Positions 51,501 through 59,401 of a stretch of DNA of 64,000 nucleotides are shown here, piece by piece. Each line of letters opens with the position of its first letter. Within the stretch, counting starts at the first letter, position 1. The position numbers and the translations under genes are program-made. The notes under the pieces are model-generated. The model made no database searches. It was not told the DNA's origin and saw only the letters and a list, made by a program, of their open reading frames with translations. Source of the stretch: Harryflintia acetispora (GTDB lineage Bacteria; Bacillota; Clostridia; Oscillospirales; Ruminococcaceae); contig SLUK01000005.1 of NCBI GenBank assembly GCA_004340125.1, forward strand, positions 142,668 to 206,667. Reading direction: 5' to 3'.

Positions 51501-54500
51501 TTCCCCGATCGACTGGAGCCCCAACGGCGGGCGCAGCAGGGCGATCTTGTCGGTCTCAAACTCGAACTCCTGCTCCTCCAAAAAGCCCGCGCACAGGTGG
51601 TACCCTTCCCCGCCCTCGCGCTGCCTCCGGGTGAAGTGCAAAAGATTCTGTCCCCCGTCGTAGCGGCAGGTGACGAAGAGGCGCGCAAAGCTGCGGTGGG
51701 CCGAAAAATCCCTGTCGCGCAGCAGGGTGGGCTCGAGGTAGAGAAGAAGGCTTATTTCCTGCTCCTCCTTCGACTTTGAGCGCACCGTGATGGTGCGCAG
51801 CGCGGCGCTCTCCCGCTCGCAGACGCGGCATTCCATCGTCAGCTCAAGCCCCTCTCCCCGCCCGGTGAAGAGGGCGCGCTCCTCCTCGAAGACGGCTTCG
51901 TTCTGCCCTTTTATATAGAGCGGGGCCGCCGTGGCGCTGACCAGCTCCTCACCCGCCCGCGCCAGACAAAAAATTCCCATCCCGCCCGAAAGCAGGTCCT
52001 CCTCTCTTGCAGTCAGGTCGAGTCCCGCCAGCTGCAAATGCCCCGCGCCGCAGTCGGTGAGCACCTCCTGCAGCCCGCCCGAGAGCAGGGTCATGCGCGG
52101 CGCCGTGGGCGAGGGGATAAAGCTCTCCCGCAGCCTGTCCTCCTGCGGGCGCTGTGGGCGCTTCTCCTCCTGTTTCTGTTTCATTCCTTTGATCACCACC
52201 GCTTCCTTCGGTATTCGTTCCTGCAAAAACTGCGCCGCGCTCGCCATCGTCTTGTCCGCCAGAAAGCGGCGCTGCATAACGTTCCCCAGCGCCGCGTTGG
52301 CGCAGGCGACGACGCTCATCCCCAAATGGTGCGCCATGAAGCTGCGCACCGGCTCCATGCGCTCGCCCACCCGGGAGGGGGTACAGTCGGCGGCCTCGTA
52401 AAAGCCGTAGTCGGCGTAGAGTCCGCTCTCACGCAGCCGCTCAAGGTTTCGCAGCGCGCTCTTCGGCGCGAAGGGCAGGGCCAAAAAAGTCGAGTAGGGA
52501 GAGAGGACCAGCTCGTCGTCCAGCCCCTGCTTGACGCCCAGCGCCTGGACCCCGTGCGCCTTATACTGATAGTTTAACTGGTTGTCGAAGCGGTAATACC
52601 CGCTTTCCGAAATTCCCCAGGGGAGCCCCAAGCACCCCGTGCGCCGGCGCTGGCAATAAAGGCAGTAGCAAAGCGCCTCGTGGAGCAGTGAGTTTTGGTA
52701 GGCGGGCAGCAGCAGGTGGGGCATGAAGTATTCAAACATCGTCCCGGTCCAGGAGAGCGGCCCCTGATAGGGCCCACACCGCGAGAGGGTGCGCGAGAGG
52801 TTCCCCCAATGCTTGCGCCCGGCCTGGCGAGTGGCCACGGCATAGTAGGAGAGCAGCCTCGCCTCGCTCATCAGAAAATCATAGTGGGAGGCGCTGAGCT
52901 TCTCTTCCTCCCTGTCGTAGCCGATCGAGAAGAGCCCCCGCGCCTTATCGTACAGCGGCGAAAAGTCGCAGCGCGCGATGAGTGTGCCGACCTTTTCCAG
53001 CAGCGCTCCCGGCGCCCCGTATTCGCGAAGCCCCTGCCGCAGCGCGACGAGGCAGCAGACGAGGTTCCCGCTGTCCACCGAGGAGACGAAGGCCGGGTGG
53101 AGTACCCGAAGGTCCCTCAGGTCGTACCAGTTGTAGAGATGCCCGTTCCAGGTCTCGAGTGTGAGCAGGGTGTCGATCGTGCCCCCGACCTTGCCGAGCA
53201 GCGCGGGGGTGTCGATCAGCTCGAAGTCCCGCGCCGCCAGCCAGGAGAGGAGCATAAAGCCGATGTTGGTCGGGGAGGTGCGCTCGGCCAGCGCATAGCG
53301 GGGCGCGAGCTGGACGTTGTCCGGCGGCAGGAAGTGCCGCTGCGCGGTGGCATAGTCGTCGTAAAAGCGCACCATGTCGGCCACATAGCCGCGCAGCTCG
53401 TCGTAGTGCTCCCCCGCCGTCGGGGCCTCCTCCCCCCGCCTGGCGGTGCGGTGCGCGAAGGGGACGAGCAGCGCCAGCACGAGCCCCCACAGCCGCAGGG
53501 CGGGATACCGCCCGAACAGGAGCAGCAGCACGCCCAACGCCTCGGGCAGCAAAAAGCGGCGCAGCAGCCCGGGCAGCGAATCGCGCCGTCCCTCGCTCTG
53601 GGCGGCGGTGGTCCATTCCAGGAGATGTTTGCGGGAGGCGAAGGTCCGCCAGAGGGCGCGCAGCAGGGCGTCCAGGCTGTTTTGCGCCCGCGCAAACAGG
53701 GTTATGCACCAGAAGGCCGCCCGCCCCAGCTGGTCATAGACCTGCGGCAGCGCGCCCGAGAAGGTACGTCTGAGAAGGACAGCCGCCCCGCCGCGCCAAA
53801 GCGCGCGCAGCGCGCCGAGCACCGGCCGGCCCGCCACGGCGAGGAACACCCCACCCGCCAGCACGGCGGCGGCCCGGCTCCCCATCAGGGGCGAGAGCAG
53901 CAGCGCGAGCGCCGCCATGACCGGGGCCAGGGAGCGCAGCAGGTTATTGACCAGCTGTAGCCGCACCACTCCCTTGGTGCGGTAGCGGTAGCGCTTGCCC
54001 GAAAGCCGGAAGCTGCGGCGCAAAAAGAGCAGGTTCTGCCAGTCGCCGCGCATCCAGCGGTGGGCCCGCCGCAGCCAGGAGGAAAAAGTCTGGGGCTCGC
54101 CGTCCGACATCTCAACCTCGCCCACCAGCCCACAGCCGAGCAGGCCGCCCTCCAGGATGTCGTGGCTGAGCACCTGGCCCGGCGGGAGGCAGAGCCCCGC
54201 CTTGTAAAAGCAGTTAAGGTCGATCAGCCCCTTGCCGGTAAAGATCGCCTGGCCGAAGAGGTCCTGATAGGCGTCGCGGCCGGGCTGGTCGTACCCGCTG
54301 ACCCCGCCGCAGCCGGTCATCAGCCGGGCGAAGGGAGTGGCGTTCGGGGCGCACAGCTCGCTGCAAAGGCGGGGTATCAGTAACCCGTAGCCCTCCTTGA
54401 CATATCCCGTCTCTGCGTCCAGCCGCGGACGGCATAAGGGGTGCAGCGCGCTGGCGATGAGCAGGGCGGCCGTGTCGAAGTGCAGTCTGGTGTCGCTGTC

Positions 54501-55787
54501 CAAAGCGAGGAGGTAGCGCGCGCTTTGCATGACGCCAAGGTCGCCCACCACCCGGCAGGCGGAGGTCTCCTCGCCATGCAGATAGCGCACCAGCTCGCCG
54601 ATCGCCCCGCGCTTGCGTTCCCATCCGCTGTAGCTCTCTTCGGTGGGGCTCCAGCTGCGCGCGCGCACAAAAAGAAAGAAGCGCTGGCCGTAGCGTTCAT
54701 TGAGCCGCTCGACGGCCCGCTGCGCCCCGTCGAGGGCGGAGCTATCCTTTGCCAGCTGCGGGCGGTCGGCGGTGGGCAGGTCCCCGAGCAGCAAAAAGCC
54801 CAGCGGGGCCGTCCGGTTGGAGAGGTAGAGCCCTTCGAGGCGCTCCTCAAGGCGCTTTTCGAGGTCCTTGCCGTCCAGCAGCGCCGAAACCGTCACCAGG
54901 GTGTAAGCCTCCGCCGCCGGCACCTTTTGAAGGTCCATGCGGGGCAGCATGACGGGCGGCAGCCCCCGCAAAGAAAGCCCCTGCATAAATTCCCGTACCG
55001 GCTCGTAGAGCGGCAGCAGCAGGAGCAGCCCAGGGACCGGACTTCCAGCGAGCAGGGCGCAGCCGAGCGCCGGCAGCAGGGTGCAAAGCACGCTGCCCCA
55101 GAGGAAGAAGGCCCTGTGCCGCCCCTGCTGCGCCTTGAGGGCGGGGTGGTACAGCAGGTGGTAGCCGACGTGGTTTTGCGGCTCCGTGTCAGAGCCGGCG
55201 GCGCTGGCAACCGCCTTCTCAGCCACTGTGCGCTCCCCCGTGCCGGTGCGCCGGGCGATCCGGTAGACGAGCTCGCGGTAGCCGGTGCGGCTCTCCTTGT
55301 CCATGCGGGGATAGACCCCCGAAGGGTCGCGCAGCAGGATCGCCTCGATGGCGCTGACCGACGCCGTAAGGGACACGAAATCCACCGAGCCGACGTCCCG
55401 CAGCCCGCCGACGGCATACCCTATCGCGGCGGCCGCAGCTTCGGCCGGCAGGGCGAGCGCGCTGTGGGCGGTGTGCAGCAGGGCGGCCCGCAGCGCCGCC
55501 TCGCACAGGGAAAGCTGCTCGAAGCTGAGATACATGCAAGCGCAAAGCTGACGCAAAAACTCCCCGGCCTCCCGCTGGGCGACGGGCAGCCGCCGCGCGC
55601 AAAAGCCCTCCGCCCATACCTGTGCGAGCAGGCATACCCCGTCCTTATCGCGCACATCGCGCAGGGAGCGCAGCGCCTGAAGGTACTCCCCCTCAAGCAG
55701 GTAAAAGTTATCCAACAGCCACTGCCCAAGGGCGCCGCGCTCCCCCGGCTCCTGCCGCAAGCCGGCCTGCTGATAGCGATTGCGCAA
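48558..55787 (-). CDS. Giant cyclic beta-glucan synthase-like protein (GT84-GH94)
   Basis: 2409 residues or more. The N-terminal ~850 contain membrane helices around a processive glycosyltransferase core: 'LLALDSDTRLHF', 'VLSHDILEGGLLGCG', 'RRAHRWMRGDWQNLL'. Two carbohydrate-binding and phosphorylase-like GH94 regions follow, with the catalytic motif GGGDWNDGYSGVG near residue 2100. This is the NdvB/Chv B layout that makes cyclic beta-1,2-glucan and trims it by phosphorolysis. The listed start is TTG 55787 with poor SD. The frame stays open upstream to a GGGGAG-7 nt-ATC at 55886, so the true N-terminus may be ~33 residues longer with a non-standard start. Confidence 0.88.
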   Translation of the reverse strand: MRNRYQQAGLRQEPGERGALGQWLLDNFYLLEGEYLQALRSLRDVRDKDGVCLLAQVWAEGFCARRLPVAQREAGEFLRQLCACMYLSFEQLSLCEAALRAALLHTAHSALALPAEAAAAAIGYAVGGLRDVGSVDFVSLTASVSAIEAILLRDPSGVYPRMDKESRTGYRELVYRIARRTGTGERTVAEKAVASAAGSDTEPQNHVGYHLLYHPALKAQQGRHRAFFLWGSVLCTLLPALGCALLAGSPVPGLLLLLPLYEPVREFMQGLSLRGLPPVMLPRMDLQKVPAAEAYTLVTVSALLDGKDLEKRLEERLEGLYLSNRTAPLGFLLLGDLPTADRPQLAKDSSALDGAQRAVERLNERYGQRFFLFVRARSWSPTEESYSGWERKRGAIGELVRYLHGEETSACRVVGDLGVMQSARYLLALDSDTRLHFDTAALLIASALHPLCRPRLDAETGYVKEGYGLLIPRLCSELCAPNATPFARLMTGCGGVSGYDQPGRDAYQDLFGQAIFTGKGLIDLNCFYKAGLCLPPGQVLSHDILEGGLLGCGLVGEVEMSDGEPQTFSSWLRRAHRWMRGDWQNLLFLRRSFRLSGKRYRYRTKGVVRLQLVNNLLRSLAPVMAALALLLSPLMGSRAAAVLAGGVFLAVAGRPVLGALRALWRGGAAVLLRRTFSGALPQVYDQLGRAAFWCITLFARAQNSLDALLRALWRTFASRKHLLEWTTAAQSEGRRDSLPGLLRRFLLPEALGVLLLLFGRYPALRLWGLVLALLVPFAHRTARRGEEAPTAGEHYDELRGYVADMVRFYDDYATAQRHFLPPDNVQLAPRYALAERTSPTNIGFMLLSWLAARDFELIDTPALLGKVGGTIDTLLTLETWNGHLYNWYDLRDLRVLHPAFVSSVDSGNLVCCLVALRQGLREYGAPGALLEKVGTLIARCDFSPLYDKARGLFSIGYDREEEKLSASHYDFLMSEARLLSYYAVATRQAGRKHWGNLSRTLSRCGPYQGPLSWTGTMFEYFMPHLLLPAYQNSLLHEALCYCLYCQRRRTGCLGLPWGISESGYYRFDNQLNYQYKAHGVQALGVKQGLDDELVLSPYSTFLALPFAPKSALRNLERLRESGLYADYGFYEAADCTPSRVGERMEPVRSFMAHHLGMSVVACANAALGNVMQRRFLADKTMASAAQFLQERIPKEAVVIKGMKQKQEEKRPQRPQEDRLRESFIPSPTAPRMTLLSGGLQEVLTDCGAGHLQLAGLDLTAREEDLLSGGMGIFCLARAGEELVSATAAPLYIKGQNEAVFEEERALFTGRGEGLELTMECRVCERESAALRTITVRSKSKEEQEISLLLYLEPTLLRDRDFSAHRSFARLFVTCRYDGGQNLLHFTRRQREGGEGYHLCAGFLEEQEFEFETDKIALLRPPLGLQSIGEFADRPFRSRRDSPNAVCALRLRFLLREGEGRTLRFALAAGKDETAAKNAFAALREGPLSFGRCPLMDGSAEGMIGLRLLPKLFYARPLQKKVLRAIEENRQGRQGLWGLSISGDYPIVTLPEEECGAGLPLCLLRLQRRLRQEGIPFDLVLLAKDAAHREELQREILSAGYGQSLEHQGGAFLLDGGALSKEQRTLLYAWSCYLSGKSTPTPPQAFLPARVRSALADPVGEEGLSVYGGVFDDGRFTVNRRSWAPYCHVLANPTFGTLLSDGSLGFSWAINARENKLSPWWGDPARDNRGERLFLKAGGELYDPVWGARASFGRSGARYEGTCGALHCTVTVRVPERGNRKEIAVSLENTGEQELPVLLAYYLEPVLGVERGTARMITGSAMPGGIVMKNESNTAVPGFCFLGTDAKNARPCFSRRRMLAGEWDQPGHLPGPDPCGALIVPKVLPPRRKEKVTFVLTFARREEAARKLAQLPLPRQGREEHILLETPDRYLNAFYNTLLHNQITASRLHGRTGFYQCSGAYGFRDQLQDAMNLALGDTQPLKVQIARCCAVQFLEGDVLHWWHRLPGERPFHGVRSRYSDDLLWLPLAIAEYLQKSGDESLLKKEIAYLAGEELREDEHERYFSPVRGACKESVYRHGLRALERGHNLSERGLAKIGGGDWNDGYSGVGSRGKGESIWLSLFLSMVLERYAPVCERMGESEAAERCRLRAAALRGAVDRHAWDGEWYARATFDSGGVMGSKESAECKIDSLPQSFALLAGMPDRERVDTALESAYKLLVDEEDMIVRLFWPPFEHSDPSPGYVQAYPRGIRENGGQYTHAAVWLAEAFLRAGQSERGWRLLQILNPAYRASDSKIAARYALEPYYIAADIYVNPALYGRGGWSIYTGAAGWFYRVAAEDLLGLRREGNTLALHPCLPPQWEGAKVLCHIGGSALTLRYCRLAGRRGLYVDGVAQERILLDGRPHEAEYYL

Positions 55788-55960
55788 ATCGCGCAGCTCG
55801 CCCTTCAGCCGCGCCTTCCAGCGCCTGCCCGGGTGCTCCTCATTTTGAAGCCGCCTTACAATTTCACCGAGTGTCTGCTCTCTGATCGCGTCTCTCCCCT
55901 TTCCCGCCCTGCGGTCTGATCCCGCTTATTTTGGGCCAAATGGGGAGAAAACATACAAAA

Positions 55961-55992
55961 ACAGGGACCGCCGCCGCGGTCCCTGTCGCTGA
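55961..55992 (-). terminator. Hairpin between the solute-binding gene and the glucan synthase
   Basis: ACAGGGACCG/CGGTCCCTGT stem followed by T-rich sequence on the minus strand. It terminates the kinase/solute-binding operon. Confidence 0.75.
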
Positions 55993-56011
55993 AACAGGAT
56001 TCGTTTCCCGA

Positions 56012-57298
56012 TCATTCGTTGAGGTCGGCCACCTGGGAGAGCACCCCGTCGATCCCGAGCGAGCCGGAGACGATCCCGGGGATGGAGGAGTAGAGCTTAT
56101 CCCACGCGCGCTTGGTCAGCCGCGAGTCGACCGGCATGACCGGCCTTTCTATCGACTCGGACAGCTTAAAGCCCGCCGCGGCCAGCGGCGTCAGGCCGCG
56201 CGGCAAATCGACCCTTGCGGCCGGGCTGCCCGCCACCCTGGCAAAGACGGCGACCGACTCGTCGCTGGTCATCTCCCGCACGAAATTGATTGCGGCCTGC
56301 CGCTTTTCGGGGTTGTCCCAGCCGCGCCGGGTGATATAGAAGCCCATGGAATATCCCGAGACGGCCTCCCCCGCGCCCTTGCTCTCGCCCATCGCCGGGA
56401 AGGGCAGCACGGTGGTGTTCTCCTGGTCCTCGACCCCTTCCAAAAACCACGAGCCCTCGAGGATCATCGCCGCCTCCTTGCGGGTAAAGGACTGCCAGGC
56501 GGCGGCGTTGGTGATGGCCGCCGCGTCCGGGGCGAAGGCGCCCTTCTCATAGAGGCTGCGCAGCACGATCAGCGCCTCGCTCCAGCTGTCGGGATACTGC
56601 TGCGCCCCACCGCCCGGGACGGGCTCGAAGGCGTGTTCCCGCGCCCCGCCCGCCGAGAGGATGAGGTTTTCGATCCAGTAGTGCGGCACGTCCGAGAGCG
56701 ACACCGCCACAGGGATGATCCCGCTGCCGGAAAAGCCCTGCACCGCCGCCTGGAAGGTGGTCCAGTCGGTGGGAAGCGCGATGCCGTGCTGCTCGAAGAG
56801 GTCCCGGTTGCAATACAGCCCCTCCCAGATGCCGCGCACCGGCAGGGCGTAGGACTTGCCGTTCGGCTCGACCATGTATTCCATGGCCGAGGGCTTGAGG
56901 TTGCCCCCGTAGTCGGGATACTCTTTACGGATCTCCTCCAGGGAGACCACCTTGTTTTTGGCGATGATGGCCCGCGCGTCCGTGCCGGTAAAATAGAAGA
57001 GCACATCCGGCTCGTTGCCCGAGGCAAAGTCGCCGAGCACCTTACCCTTCCAGCTCTCGTCCGAGAGGGAGGACTCGTCGAGCACCTTCACGCCGGGATA
57101 TTTCTCCATGAATTTTGCGATCAGCTCCTGGTAATCCATCGCCGAGGGGTCGCTCCCCCCGAAGACCGAGGCGGTGCGCAGCTCGACGGCGCCGGGCGCG
57201 CTCTTGCCCGGGGCTTCGGGCTGCGTGCGCGCGCAGCCGGCGAGCAGGAGCGAGGCGCAAAGCCCGGCCAGGAAGCGAAGCATACCCTTAACGATCAT
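56012..57298 (-). CDS. ABC sugar-type extracellular solute-binding lipoprotein
   Basis: 428 residues from ATG 57298 (GGAG, 6 nt). Lipobox LLLAGC near residue 17, then a family 1 solute-binding fold: 'YQELIAKFMEKYPGVKVLDE', 'NEPDVLFYFTGTDARAI', 'YSMGFYITRRGWDNPEKRQA'. No permease or ATPase genes are adjacent. It overlaps the kinase gene by 11 nt, so it more likely feeds ligand information to that membrane sensor than to transport; this is inferred from context. Confidence 0.85.
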   Translation of the reverse strand: MIVKGMLRFLAGLCASLLLAGCARTQPEAPGKSAPGAVELRTASVFGGSDPSAMDYQELIAKFMEKYPGVKVLDESSLSDESWKGKVLGDFASGNEPDVLFYFTGTDARAIIAKNKVVSLEEIRKEYPDYGGNLKPSAMEYMVEPNGKSYALPVRGIWEGLYCNRDLFEQHGIALPTDWTTFQAAVQGFSGSGIIPVAVSLSDVPHYWIENLILSAGGAREHAFEPVPGGGAQQYPDSWSEALIVLRSLYEKGAFAPDAAAITNAAAWQSFTRKEAAMILEGSWFLEGVEDQENTTVLPFPAMGESKGAGEAVSGYSMGFYITRRGWDNPEKRQAAINFVREMTSDESVAVFARVAGSPAARVDLPRGLTPLAAAGFKLSESIERPVMPVDSRLTKRAWDKLYSSIPGIVSGSLGIDGVLSQVADLNE

Positions 57299-59075
57299 TG
57301 GCTTCTCCTTCCCGCGCGCCCGGGAGCCTGCCATCCTTCGCGGGAGGCTGCGCTTCGGGCGGCGCAAACGGAATCTGGATCCGGGTGCACGTCCTGCCGT
57401 CGGCGGTGCGCTGCAGGGTGAGGGCCCCCGCATCGCCGTACATCAGGCGGATCCGCTCATAGACGTTTTTGAGCCCCAGCCGGCGCTGCTTGTCGGTCAG
57501 CGCGCCGTAGTCCTCGCTGAGGATCGCCCGAATCCGGCGCAGGTCCTCGTCCGAGAGGATGTTGCCATCGTTGATGATCTCGATGGCCAGCTTCCCCTCC
57601 ATCTTCCCGATGCAGATCTCGATGGTCCCGGCGCTCACCGGCTCGATCCCGTGTACCACCGCGTTTTCGATCAGCGGCTGGATGATCAGGCGGGGCACGG
57701 GACAGGAGAGCAGGCTCTCGTCGATATGCTCCTCGAGCGTCAGCCGCCGCCCGAAGCGCTCGCCGATGATGAACAGGTAGGAGCGCGTGTAGCAAAGCTC
57801 CTGGCGCAGCGGGATGCTGCGCTGCTGCGAACGGTCGAGGCTGGCGTCGAGCAGGTTGTCCAGCGCCTCGATCATCTTGGAAATCTCCTCGTTGCCGGCC
57901 AGGCGCGCCTTCCAGTTGATCAGCCCGAGGGTGTTTTTCATGAATTGGGGGTTCATCTGCGACTGGAGCATCATGAGCCGCGACTCGCTCGCGGCGAGCT
58001 CCTCCTTATAGGCGTAGTCGAAGAGGTATTTGATCCGGGCGCTCATCGAGTTGAACGAGCGGATCAGCCGGCCGAACTCGTTGTCGCTTGTGAATGGGAT
58101 GGTGGCGTCCCACTGCTCGTTCTCGATTTTTTCGGTCGCGACCACCAGCGCATCGATCGGCCCGGCGATGTTTTTATAAATGCGGTAGAAGCCCACTCCC
58201 AGCAGCGGCAGCACCACGCAGGCGAGCACCAGCGCCAGCACCAGCACCATATACGCCCTTTCGGAGACGATCCGGTCGCTCACATAGACGCGGTAGCCGA
58301 AATCGTAGTTTTGCTCTTTTTGCACGGCCGTCCCGGTGATATACCCCCTCAGGGCGCCCACCTTCATCTCCTGCCGCGCGGTGGGGAACTCGAACTGGCG
58401 CAGCGGCCCTTCGGTGGGCTCGCTCCCCAGCCAATAGGGCTGCCCGTCCAGGGAGAGGAGGACGTAGTCGGCGGCGGGGTCGAGGGAGGTAAAGGCGTCG
58501 AAAACCGCCGCGGGATCCAGCTGGATCACAATCACCCCATAGCGGCTCAGGTCCCGGTTGTCCAGGAGGTTTTGATAGAGGTAGAGGCTCCTCCCGCTGA
58601 CCAGCAGGTGGGTGGTGTTGTCCTCCTCGCCCAGGGCGGACACCACCTGCGCGTGGGCGTCCTTGAGATAGGCGTCCAGATAGGCGCCGCCGTAGGGGCT
58701 TTCATAGATCATCCGCCCCGGATCGGCGGAAAAGAAGATCCCGGCGAAGAGGTATTCCTTTTGCAGCCCGAACTTGCGCAGCAGCTCGCCGCGCACCGCG
58801 GCGGTAAGGGCGTTTTGGTCCTGCTGCTCCTTATAATGCTTGGCGACGGCCCCCTCGTAGATGACGTCACGCATCTGCTGGATGGCCGACTCGAGCTTCT
58901 GGCTGCTCATCTGGGCGGCATAGGTCGCGCCTGAGCGGATGTTCCCCTCGGCGCGGTCCTTGACGGCGGTTTGGATGTACATCACACAGACCGCTGAGAT
59001 GGCCAGCACCGGCACGATCCAGCAGTAGATCAGCAGCCAGGTGAGCTGGGATTTGATCGACGTTTTCTTTTTCAT
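57288..59075 (-). CDS. YesM-type membrane histidine kinase lacking the acceptor His
   Basis: 595 residues from ATG 59075. Two membrane helices flank an extracytoplasmic sensor (about 35-280), then HAMP and the His_kinase domain. The acceptor motif, normally QxNPHFxxNTL, reads SQMNPQFMKNTLG: His is Gln (CAA). The ATPase domain looks intact: 'LIIQPLIENAVVHGIEP' (N box), 'IEIINDGN' and 'GLKNVYERIRLMYG'. No response regulator is nearby. It may therefore be a pseudokinase, a dimer partner, or inactive. Confidence 0.87.
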   Translation of the reverse strand: MKKKTSIKSQLTWLLIYCWIVPVLAISAVCVMYIQTAVKDRAEGNIRSGATYAAQMSSQKLESAIQQMRDVIYEGAVAKHYKEQQDQNALTAAVRGELLRKFGLQKEYLFAGIFFSADPGRMIYESPYGGAYLDAYLKDAHAQVVSALGEEDNTTHLLVSGRSLYLYQNLLDNRDLSRYGVIVIQLDPAAVFDAFTSLDPAADYVLLSLDGQPYWLGSEPTEGPLRQFEFPTARQEMKVGALRGYITGTAVQKEQNYDFGYRVYVSDRIVSERAYMVLVLALVLACVVLPLLGVGFYRIYKNIAGPIDALVVATEKIENEQWDATIPFTSDNEFGRLIRSFNSMSARIKYLFDYAYKEELAASESRLMMLQSQMNPQFMKNTLGLINWKARLAGNEEISKMIEALDNLLDASLDRSQQRSIPLRQELCYTRSYLFIIGERFGRRLTLEEHIDESLLSCPVPRLIIQPLIENAVVHGIEPVSAGTIEICIGKMEGKLAIEIINDGNILSDEDLRRIRAILSEDYGALTDKQRRLGLKNVYERIRLMYGDAGALTLQRTADGRTCTRIQIPFAPPEAQPPAKDGRLPGAREGEANDR

Positions 59076-59173
59076 AAAATCCCCTCCCACCGCTGAAACA
59101 TTACCGTTCCCATCATAACATAAAATCACCGTTCTGTTAATGGGAAAAAAGCCCTGTTTTTGCCGAAGAAAAC

Positions 59174-59216
59174 CGGGAAAACTCCCGGAACCCTATGGAT
59201 GGCTCCCGGGAGTTTT
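59174..59216 (-). terminator. Terminator of the sigE-feo operon
   Basis: AAAACTCCCGG/CCGGGAGTTTT stem, 16-base loop, then pyrimidine-rich sequence on the minus strand; overlaps the stop of the small FeoB-associated gene. Confidence 0.7.
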
Positions 59217-59401
59217 CACCGCCGCCGTTTTTTATCTCCGGTTTTTTCCTCCCCTTCCCCGACGCTGCACCGCCCCCGCTGGGGGCAGCCGCGGCATCCT
59301 TCGCAGCAGCGTCCGCGCAGCATACGCGCAAGGTTTTCCAAAAACAGGAGCAGCCCGATCAGCACCAAAAAGACGCAGAGGGTCAAAATCAGGATCAGCA
59401 T
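59216..59401 (-). CDS. Small Cys-rich FeoB-associated membrane protein
   Basis: 61 residues from ATG 59401, overlapping the feoB stop by 7 nt. One membrane helix (MLILILTLCVFLVLIGLLLF) then a Cys-rich tail (CCEGCRGCPQRGRC) and a basic C-terminus. Size, position and Cys pattern fit the FeoB-associated Cys-rich family; a role in iron handling at the cytosolic face is likely but unproven. Confidence 0.75.
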   Translation of the reverse strand: MLILILTLCVFLVLIGLLLFLENLARMLRGRCCEGCRGCPQRGRCSVGEGEEKTGDKKRRR

